64,000 nucleotides of DNA from Adiantum capillus-veneris (lineage: Eukaryota; Streptophyta; Polypodiopsida; Polypodiales; Pteridaceae): positions 111,247,469 through 111,311,468 of the forward strand of contig CM043951.1 in assembly GCA_014529385.2 (NCBI GenBank), given 5' to 3'. The position numbers and the translations under genes were made by a program. The notes under the pieces were generated by a model. That model was not told the DNA's origin and did no database searches. It saw nothing but the letters and a program-made list of their open reading frames with translations. Position 1 is the first letter of the stretch. Every line of letters begins with the position of its first letter. Shown in pieces: positions 56,156 to 64,000 of this stretch.

Positions 56156-58627
56156 CTAACCATGCTTTGAAATCATTTCTTTGAAGCACTTTGTCTGCTT
56201 GTGTGTTAGAAACTCCTCGCAACCAATCTGCAACTCTTGAAAAGACTCCTTTGTGAAGGTATGTCCAATGTTTTTAGGATTCCTTAAACTCGGTTGCAAA
56301 GAAGCTTGCTCAATCTTTTCTCTGTTGTTGGGTGGTAAGGGTGAAGCTACTCGTTTCACCTTCTTTGCTACACTCTTGTATTTAGTTTCAACATGGACTT
56401 ATGGGCCAACTATTTGGTTTTCTTTAAAGGCTTCTATTACTTGATACATTTCCATAGAGCAAACTTCCACATCTTCATTTTCAAGATGCAAACTAGAACC
56501 CATTATAGCATCAAGCTCACCCATAGTATCTACAAAAGAAACTTGTTCACACAAACCCAAAACATTTTTAGTATGCTCTAGCAACCCCTCGGGGGATTCA
56601 CTATATATACAAAATGGGATGCCACCTGCGAGCAAACAACTTTGATAAAACCCCTATATACAACTCATATTAGGGAATATGACCCCCCTTTCTATGCTTA
56701 TACAAAATTCAATGCAAAAAACTATCATACCCCTATCTTACATATAAAATTTAGGTCTCACATGATCTAACTGAGGAAAACTAATCAAAGAGCGTGTAGC
56801 ATAGTAGCTAGAAATGTACTAAGGAACCACTTTTGTTGATAACTAGATATACCCTCAATGTGTCTTAGTTTGACTTTCAAACTATGTGCCCGTTCAACCT
56901 ACACTCTAGCTACTCGTCCAATTCTAACCCATCTAAACTACTCAGAAACATGGTTATAGAGTTGTGTTAGGTTCTCCGTGTAAATTTGCATCTATACAAA
57001 CTCTTTAAAGCTTTCATACCCTCATCAAATGAATAACAAAACAAGAAATGTTGGTTCTTGCATGTATCTTGGTAGCTATTGACTCACAAGTTTAAGGGAA
57101 GACTCTCTTGGGATGCCATGATTTTGAAACACAAAAACTTCCTTTCATTTTCCCCTTTTCTCACTCCCCCCCCGCCCCCCCAAATATGATACCCCCTCCT
57201 TTATTTTTAAGCTTAAGAGATAAATTATTGGGGGCCTACCCCTAACTTATACGCTTATGTAACTTGCTAAAAAAAACCCCTCCCCTACACTTACATGGTG
57301 TGGTAAGTTTTCCATGGTGAATCCCCCGGGAGCAACCCACTCTCTTTCATGCCCATTTGTACATTATGTACATATTGCCTCTCACATCTCTTCAAATCTT
57401 CAAGTTTTGTAGAACATAATGATCCATTCCTTGTTACCAAGGAGCCCATTGAGAAAGTTTCACCTATTTTTGGATCAGGCGAGACCCTTTTTCTTTCTGT
57501 ACCACTGCAATCCCGCTTTACAATGATACTTGGCCAAAAGCCATCATTTCCCTATGGTCATGAAACTCTTTGCTCACCTTTGGTAGAGGATGTTCTCTGA
57601 GGTTTTCACGATTTCTTTCATGGTTTACACAAACTGTGAGAAATTGGGCAACATGTTTACCATCTTTGCTGCGTATCCTAGCATATGCTGAACCATCGTC
57701 CATTACCTTTGTTTCCATTCAAACTCCCACAATGTAGGGTTGTCAAAGAATGAGATGATATGAAGATGTATCCTGTACAAAGAAGTTATGGTCAATCTTT
57801 ACATCGCCTATTGTCACCTTCACACTTGGACATGCTGCATACAATTCACCGGATGAATTGTTTGCCACTTTAACCATCCAGCCATGATCTATGTCCATCG
57901 GCCATTTGCACTTGTTGTAGAGACTCTTTGACATTATGGTTATTTATGAACCATGGTCAATCAAGGCAACATATGGCTCTTCAAGATCACCTACCTTGAC
58001 CAAAGTTTCTGTAGTAGCCCTTGCCCAGTGACTTCGTGAATAGTTGCTCCTAGGAATAGCTTCAACTTCTTCATCATCATTTGAGAACTGCACTTGCTTC
58101 ACTCTCCCACTAGATTGGTAGCATCCTACCACAGCTCCATCATCCTCCTTATTTTGCAACTTCATCCCTTGTGTCTTCAAGGTTTCTCTATCAACCTGTG
58201 GACGAGCAACCTCAGCAATCTTTCTCTTGATGATGTCAATTATCTCCTCGTGGAATTCACGCTTTGCAATGCCAAGCACTTCTCCCATAGTGAACTCAAT
58301 CTTGCTATTAAAAATCCTTTCCTCCAAGACTTTCTTTAAATCTGTAGCAACCTCAATCTCAGATTGTAGTTTATAAGTTGGGCCTTCTGTCTTACCTTTT
58401 GTTGGCTCTTTCTTCTTTCCAATTGTAGACTCCTCCACGAGTACTTCAGGTGGAGATGCTCCTTGTGTCGAGGGTGTTTGAAAAGCCATTGAGTCGCTTC
58501 TTTCCCCACTTCTAGAAGGTCTTTTCGATGGTCCAATGCATCATTCCATCGTGTTTCTAGACGTATGCAATCACCTACTTCATGTAGAATCTCTTTTGTA
58601 AGCTTTCCCTTTTTAGATAATTGCATG
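56156..58627 (-). pseudogene. Gypsy E Gag C-terminus, protease and protease-RT linker
   Basis: The 58489-57944 frame has an acidic/basic Gag tail and ends VGDLEEPYVALIDHGS, the retropepsin active site (near 57965). It continues after a TAA with INIMSKSLYNKCKWPMDIDH and a YHLIL end typical of fungal-type gypsy protease (57934-57743). Weaker frames at 57718-57518 and 56635-56156 carry the linker towards RT; their match to known proteins is poor. The 743-bp element 2 lies within this part. Confidence 0.68.
56588..57330. mobile_element. MITE-like element 2, 743 bp
   Basis: The ends CTCGGGGGATTCAC and the complement of CCCGGGGGATTCAC differ at one of 14 positions. AGCAACCC is duplicated outside (56580-56587 and 57331-57338). 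It interrupts gypsy E. I see no transposase motif; C-rich runs such as CCCCCCCGCCCCCC (near 57169) are inside. Confidence 0.82.
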
Positions 58628-58658
58628 ACATTTGGCCAAATTTGACCATGGTGGTCAC

Positions 58659-58884
58659 CTCGGGGGGTTCACTAATGTGTAAAACTACCTTATCACGTGT
58701 GTTCAAGACATGTTTGTAAAACCCCTTATCTGTGAATTTTGTTAGGAATATAATGTAAGTTTTTTTCAAATTTGAAAAAATAATGTCCTTCTGTATATAT
58801 ATTTCTGTAAATTTCAAGAACTTTAAATATCCTTCTGTTGAACTCACGTGATAGGTTACATTTTTATTAGGTGACCTCCCCGGG
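58659..58884. mobile_element. MITE-like element 3, 226 bp
   Basis: The ends are CTCGGGGGGTTCAC and the complement of CCCGGGGAGGTCAC. The flanks GTGGTCAC (58651-58658 and 58885-58892) are the TSD, possibly 9 bp with one more G. It interrupts the gypsy E gag and has no coding content. Confidence 0.8.
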
Positions 58885-58892
58885 GTGGTCAC

Positions 58893-59444
58893 TCACGTCT
58901 TCATCACTAAGATGCTCAATTTCTACTCCATAAGTAGCTGCCTCAACTGAAGAGGTGCCATGGTTAGTTGCCATATCTTCAACTAAGGTTTGCATTCCCC
59001 CTTTCCCAAAGGTAGTTCTCAAGGGTAGACCTGTCTCTCTTAAGTGGATTTTACCATCCTTAAAAAATACAATATCTTTTGTCAAAGCATCACTAAAATT
59101 ATCACAATCCCTTCTTACATGGTCTGTACTATCACACCAAATACATCTATTAACAAAACCTTCTTTGGGTTGTTGCCTTTGCCTAGGAAGTGGCCCTGAC
59201 GATTGCCTTTTTCTTCAAGCTTTGCAAGCTTCACCTTCAAGTCACACATTCCCTTCAAAATCTCATCTAGCATAGACTCATCAAACTTAGGAGCAATAAA
59301 GGTAGGATTTTCCATTTTGTCAGAAGTTGAGGTGGAAGGACTTGTAGTGTTTACTACCATCTTGTCCCTTGGGTGAAAGCATGGAATGGTGTCTAAATAC
59401 TTGGTGTCCATGGACACCAAGTATGATGCTATGGATGGCACCAT
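58893..59444 (-). pseudogene. Gypsy E Gag with zinc knuckle
   Basis: A short frame (59444-59115) has SDKMENPTFIAPKFDESMLD and a coiled Lys/Glu region. In the next frame the knuckle CIWCDSTDHVRRDC appears near 59150-59108, followed by KDIVFFKDGKIHLRETGLPL and TTFGKGGMQTLVEDM. This pattern occurs in a broad group of gypsy Gag proteins. It stops at the left edge at MITE-like element 3. Confidence 0.72.
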
Positions 59445-59636
59445 AGCTGGGCTTTTAAGTCAATAATTTTTAAAAGAATATAGGTAAGATAACTGCCTTC
59501 ACGACTCCACTACTCGGATTGAAAGACATGGAGCGGTTAGCATGCATTGAACTTTCCCTCTCTCTCTCTCTCTCTCTCAGATGGCCTCCAATGCCCATCT
59601 CCATCCCTCTCTCTCTCCTACTCTCCTGTTTAGAAT
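59445..59636. other. Spacer with CT microsatellite
   Basis: It contains a (TC)n run ending in CAG (about 59550-59580) that could act as a splice acceptor for the gene that follows. No coding signal is seen. Confidence 0.4.
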
Positions 59637-62601
59637 ATGGATGATGGAGACTCCCTTCCTCTCGCTTTGGTTCCAACTCAGACCTCCTCACAAGCAGCAA
59701 TGGAGCTTCTTGAACTCAACAATGCAGCACAAATGGATTTCAGTTCACTATTACAATCAGGAAGTTTTGTACGACTTCATTCATTTCAAACTACTGCAGA
59801 CTGTTCCAGGATGGTGGACGACAGATTTTATAATGAGGCACATGGAATAGACACCATTCATACGCAGGTGCACTCCATAAGAAAGGCTTGTCTAAATGAG
59901 GATGAAATTATTGCAGTGATGAAGTATGAAGCACAGGCTAAACGTGAGTATAGAAAGTGATGTCGTGCAAGAAATCAAGTACAGCCAAGCATCAACATTG
60001 GAGTGGAAGATTGTTATAGGGAGGACGTCGATGTACACACAAAGGAAGACAAGAAGCAACATACTATTCAGAATATTGTTCAGCACATTGTGAGATAGTT
60101 GCATAGTTACGGGAAAGAAGATAAGAATGCAATTCTTCAAGGTGTTTTCAATGATGATAGAATCTTGCCATTCTATGAAGATTTGTATCTTCCTGCAAAT
60201 GGCCTTATTTCTGCACTCAAGGTCTCCTTACAAGAATTAAAGATTCCAAAATTAGGTGACGAGATGTTTTTAAAACGAAGCACATTCAGCATGCTGGTGA
60301 ATGGATTACTGCATGATAATGGGAGCCAAGGTACAGGTGTTACTCTACATAAAGTGGAAAAGCTATTAAATGTTCATCCAAGGAATTTATATTCAGCTTT
60401 GGGTAGACTTGACAACGATCCTATGTCAAGTACACTGAGGTTCAACTTATGCAAAAGGAATTCTGAAATGATGGGTCCTTATCGGAGGAATTGAAGCAGA
60501 CAATTATTTCATTTTGGATAGAGCACAATAGGGTGTCTCCAAACAAGAAAGATATTTTTCGGAAACGATTGGGCAGAAAACATTATCAAGAGCATCCCAT
60601 GCACTTACTTGATGAATCTCAAGTCAACATGTCTCATTCTTACAATGAATAACTCTCAAGTGAAACATCTCACTCTTATGAATACCTATTGGGTGTTATG
60701 GAGTTGTGTACATCCTACTATATGTGATATGTAGCCAAGCAATGTGTCAAGATAGTCCATTGTCTCTACCTATGCTATTATGTGTGCTATATTGCACAAG
60801 TGTAGCCCAATGTCCCTGTCTATGCTATAAGTGTGCCATGTAAAAGGACTCTATTGTAGTAAGATAGCAACATGTGTGCTATACAGTAAAAGTGTGTGTA
60901 AGAATAGCACAACGTTCTTGTCTATGATATGATGTGAGGTATGTGAAAGATCTATATTACATATTAAGAGCACTATGTGTGCCATATAGCGTTAGTGTAT
61001 GTAATAAGATGCCAATGTCCCTATCTATGCTATTATGTCATAGTATTTCTTGCAGTATGAGTGCTATATACCATAACTATGTGTAATAATAGCCCGATGG
61101 TCCTATTTGTGCTATTATGTGTGCCATGTAGCAGGACTCTATCAGAGTATGACAACATCATGTCTGCTATATAGCAGACATGTGTGTATAATAGCACAAT
61201 AGACCTATCTATGGTATTATGTGTGCTATCAGATTTTAAAATATTATGAGAGCACTATGTGTGCTACATAACAGATGTTAGTGTAATAGTAGCACCGTAT
61301 CCATGTCTATGCTATCATGTGTGCTACGCAGAGTGTGATATGTGTAATAATAGCACAATATCCATGTCTATGCTCTTTTGTGTGTTATGTAGAAGAACTG
61401 TGTTATAATATGAGAGCACTATGTGTGCTATATAGCAGATGTGTGTGATGTGTGGGTAATAACATCTAAAAATCCCTATCTATGCTATTATGTGTTTTAT
61501 AACAAAATTGAGCATGTAATGAAAGCTGAGTTATCTATCTATGCTATTATCTGTGCTATATAGCATAGCTATATGTATTTATACCAATGCATCTGTAGCT
61601 ATGCTATTATGTGTGATATATAGCAAAATGTAATTCTAATGCATTTTTTTTTCAATCAGACAGAGTATTTATTGAAGTTTAAAGATAGCCACCCACATGT
61701 GACAATTGGGCAAAGGTCCTTTGAGAAGTTGAAAGATCGAAATACTTGCTGTTGTGTTTATCATACCAAACTGATGTATCTCAAATATGCATTTAATGTT
61801 ATGCGCTCATCTGCTTTTGGTGTTCATGGGAGGTCATGTACATGTAAATGCAATGTTTGCAAATCAGATGGGGTGAATGCAGAATGTCTTGCTGTTGAGC
61901 ACTCATTTTCAGGGATCACGAAGTTGTGGGAATCATGCGTATGTACAAAGGCTGAGGGGGATATGTTCCATAAACACACCTGCTTGATGGGCCAATGCAA
62001 AAACTGTGGTGTGGAAAAGCTTAGCCTTTGTCCACGAGAACTTGCAGAGATGACAAAGACAGTTCCACTACAAGTCTTCGAGGACATTAAAGTTCAAACT
62101 AAGCATGGTCTAAGTAAGAGAAAGATGTTATCACTCAAAAAGGTGGCTTTAAGTGAGATTATAGGGAGGATAAAAGACGACATCAAAATCTTCATTGAGC
62201 ACAATTTCACTTATAGATGGCAGGCACATCAATACAAAGAATGTTTGAAGGTGTTTCCTTCAAATACCATTATATTTGTAGTAGACTTTGCTGAAAATTA
62301 CTCGTTCAAAGAGCAAAATGAAGTACAATCCATGCATTGGCATACAGATCAATGCACCATCCTTGTTCACATAACCTACATGCGTGACAATGAAGATGAC
62401 AGTATTATCAAGCATATGCATTTCTACATCTTCGATGATAGGCAACATGATACGCTATTTGTCCAGCATTGTTTTCTTCTTTGTGATCAGTGGCTTAAAG
62501 ACCAAGGGCCGAATTTCAACAAGCACTGGGTGTGGTTAGATGGTGCAGCCTCGCAATTCAAGGCAGGTTTATTTAAGAGGCTTATATTATGTTCTATATA
62601 G
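59637..62601 (+). pseudogene. Split gene for an unplaced DDE/RNase H-fold-like (transposase-like) protein
   Basis: Exon 1 (59637-60622) has stops near 59960 and 60096, each one C-to-T from CGA or CAG, and a one-base shift near 60470. It ends with RVSPNKKDIFRKRLGRKHY and HPMHLLDESQ. Exon 2 (61660-62601) follows a clear TTTTTTTTCAATCAG acceptor. It has YPHV-like HPHVTIGQRSFEKL, Cys-rich CCCVYHTK, CTCKCNVC and CKNCGVEKLSLCP blocks, then VVDFAENYSFKEQNEVQSMH (near 62277) and VWLDGAASQFK (near 62531). The two Asp residues look like the first two of a DDE/D site. I recognise the type as an uncharacterised protein found in diverse eukaryotes but cannot name the superfamily. The C-terminal exons are absent or decayed. 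Confidence 0.62.
60700..61640. repeat. Tandem, ~95-105 bp imperfect repeat array in the first intron
   Basis: About ten diverged units share TCTATGCTATTATGTGTGCT, TATGAGAGCACTATGTG and GTGTGTAATAATAGCAC. Many words are near-palindromic (TGCTATATAGCA). The array fills most of the presumed intron 60623-61659. Confidence 0.8.
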
Positions 62602-62743
62602 CCTTCACCATTCAGTACCTCCTTACACATGTCCATTGTGCTATGTATCACATAGCACACAACCACACAGAGCACATAGCATAGAATCACACACATTTCA
62701 GATAATGAGGTTACTATTGTGAACATGTTGCACCTTGAAAAAA

Positions 62744-63147
62744 GTCCATTGTCTCTACCTAGGCTATTATGTGTGCTATATTGTACAAGTGTGTGTAATA
62801 ATAGCCCAATGTCCCTGTGTATGCATAAAAGGACTTTATTGTAGTAAGATAGCAACATGTGTGCTATACAGTAAAAGTGTGTGTATCACATAGCACAATG
62901 TTCCTGTCTATGATATGATGTGTGGTATGTGAAAGAGCTATATTACATATTGAGAGCACTATGTGTGCCATATAGCGTAAGTGTGTGTAATAAGAGGCCA
63001 ATCTCCCTATCTATGCTATTATGTCATAGTATTTCTTGCAGTATGAGTGCTATATAGCATAACTATGTGTAATAATAGCCCGATGGTCCTGTCTATGCTA
63101 TTATGTGTGCCATGTAGTAGGACTCTATCAGAGTATGACAACATCAT
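62744..63147. repeat. Direct ~404-bp copy of part of the repeat array, 3' of exon 2
   Basis: The whole stretch aligns in the same order and orientation with 60755-61161. It runs from GTCCATTGTCTCTACCTA through GTATGACAACATCAT with a few substitutions and short indels. It starts about 140 bp after the end of exon 2. Confidence 0.85.
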
Positions 63148-63275
63148 ATCAACAAAATAAAATTACATCATTCAATAATTAAGTTTAGAGAACTTTGAAA
63201 AGGTCATATTTTTGTATAGTAATCGCAAGTACATTCAGTGCACAAAATGCTGTATACATGATTCCATAACCACAA

Positions 63276-64000
63276 TCAACCTTCCCTACATACTTCTCGT
63301 TGAATTCTATAGTGGCTGATGACACGAGCAGACACTATGTCCGAACGATTTTCAAACTCATTCATCTTTGCATAAGCATTAGGGCTGGGTGAGACTGTCA
63401 ACTTGACTAACGAAGGGAACAATGTGCTTACCAGGTAAATTAGGGACTGAAAAATATCTGTTGGTTCAAATGAAGCAGAACAGACCCAAGTCCTGGGAGG
63501 GTTGAGATCACACTTGTAGAGTGTGTCATCCACCACCAGTGTATTATGAGAGTTTAACTTAGGATGGTGGTTCCAAAAGTCTTTCAAACACTTGAAAAAT
63601 ATGGGCTTTACGTTATCTCTACATGGAGGGATCCCAGGAACTTCATTTAGATTGAAGCTCACCTCTCTACACCCCTCTTGACCGATAATATCGAGGAAAT
63701 GCTGTTTGTTCAGCCTAGAAAAGCATGCACTCAAAGAAAGTGCTAGATTGTCCTGGGTCATGCAGCTCCATAGTGCAACTTGTTCTCTTTGCAGCAGTGG
63801 ATGCAAAAATATTGATGCATTGGGTCTGACCACATATTCAAATTTTATCTTTCCTGTAGCATTTGGCCCAGTGACTACCTGATACCTTGATCTTGCCCAA
63901 TCAGGAATACGACTTCTCGCTATTCCTTTGTAGAAGGAGACCCTATACCTCCTTATGAGAAGCCCATTCACATCCAATATGATGCATAAATTGTCCCTTC
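63276..64000 (-). CDS. FCP1/NIF-type HAD phosphatase-like protein, N-terminus open at the window edge
   Basis: The frame runs from the window edge to a stop at 63276. HAD motif I is ILDVNGLL (about 63985-63960), in which the usual DxDxT reads DVNGL. Next come a VRPN...FLHPLLQREQVALW segment and WSCMTQDN (motif II, near 63760). FFKCLKDFW carries the motif III Lys (near 63590). VVDDTLYKCDLNP is motif IV (near 63525), followed by the F of CSASFEP. This is the FCP1 homology (NIF) domain, known to dephosphorylate proteins. The nucleophile-region change makes activity uncertain. No stop or shift is present, unlike its neighbours. It is the best candidate for a host gene, though a repeat-embedded copy could be a retained duplicate. 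A catalytic role is inferred. Confidence 0.75.
   Translation of the reverse strand, partial: RDNLCIILDVNGLLIRRYRVSFYKGIARSRIPDWARSRYQVVTGPNATGKIKFEYVVRPNASIFLHPLLQREQVALWSCMTQDNLALSLSACFSRLNKQHFLDIIGQEGCREVSFNLNEVPGIPPCRDNVKPIFFKCLKDFWNHHPKLNSHNTLVVDDTLYKCDLNPPRTWVCSASFEPTDIFQSLIYLVSTLFPSLVKLTVSPSPNAYAKMNEFENRSDIVSARVISHYRIQREVCREG

Larger units (their letters stand above)
52940..59445 (-). mobile_element. Gypsy E: degenerate Ty3/gypsy element of a second lineage
   Basis: Gag, protease, RT, RNase H and integrase pieces run right to left on the minus strand. The sequence type differs from A, C and D. The protease reads ALIDHGS, the RT box is MPFIDDLLIKG, no archaeal-type RNase H is visible, and the Gag knuckle is CIWCDSTDHVRRDC. 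Three small inverted-repeat elements interrupt it (55066-55313, 56588-57330, 58659-58884). The 5' LTR was not found, so it may be truncated at the right. Confidence 0.82.

Noticed and set aside
56640-57300. Transposase gene inside MITE-like element 2
   Set aside because: No frame longer than a few dozen codons and no DDE motif.
60700-63147. CRISPR-like array
   Set aside because: The units are diverged tandem repeats without unique spacers, in a plant-type genome with introns.

Overview
This window is repeat-dense eukaryotic DNA, almost certainly from the nuclear genome of a land plant with a large genome. The evidence is plant-type Ty1/copia elements with an initiator-Met primer site, Ty3/gypsy elements of the Tat type with a second (archaeal-type) RNase H, and an En/Spm (CACTA) DNA transposon with a plant-style six-exon transposase. 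A fern or other seed-free plant is my best guess; the species cannot be fixed from the sequence. I found no prokaryotic features and no rRNA or tRNA gene.

Positions 1-50972 form one nest of insertions, which I resolved from LTR pairs, target-site duplications (TSDs) and reading frames that resume on the far side of each insert. The outermost unit is gypsy A (+): 5' LTR 2062-3236, gag-protease 3500-5716, pol 28401-31290, 3' LTR 31309-50972. Its 5' LTR was hit by copia 1, of which only the 3' part (1-2061) is in the window. Its interior was hit by element B (5717-28396), a gag-only non-autonomous LTR element. The 3' LTR of B was in turn hit by gypsy C (minus, 10780-19902) and by a CACTA transposon (20432-27910). 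The 3' LTR of gypsy A was hit by copia 2 (32113-45272), whose integrase region contains gypsy D (minus, 34729-42459), and by copia 3 (45509-50651).

The CACTA element is the only unit that looks intact. It has matching CACTACAAGAGG termini, a 3-bp TSD, arrays of a 10-bp subterminal motif, a six-exon TNPD-like transposase and a three-exon second gene with a TNPA/PF03004-like region. It also carries a broken fragment of a host heavy-metal-associated (HMA) domain gene. All the retroelements are decayed. Most of their premature stops are single C-to-T or G-to-A changes at conserved Gln, Arg or Trp codons, the pattern expected from methylcytosine deamination.

From 50973 to 52939 I see no gene; part of it is probably the 3' LTR of gypsy E. 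Gypsy E (minus, 52940-59445) is a degenerate element of another lineage. It is interrupted by three short terminal-inverted-repeat elements that share CYCGGGG-type ends and 8-9 bp TSDs.

From 59637 to 62601 lies a split, decayed gene for an unplaced DDE/RNase H-fold-like protein. The two non-coding stretches around its second exon hold copies of the same ~404-bp repeat block. At 63276-64000 (minus, open at the window edge) is an FCP1/NIF-type HAD phosphatase-like gene, the best candidate for an ordinary host gene.
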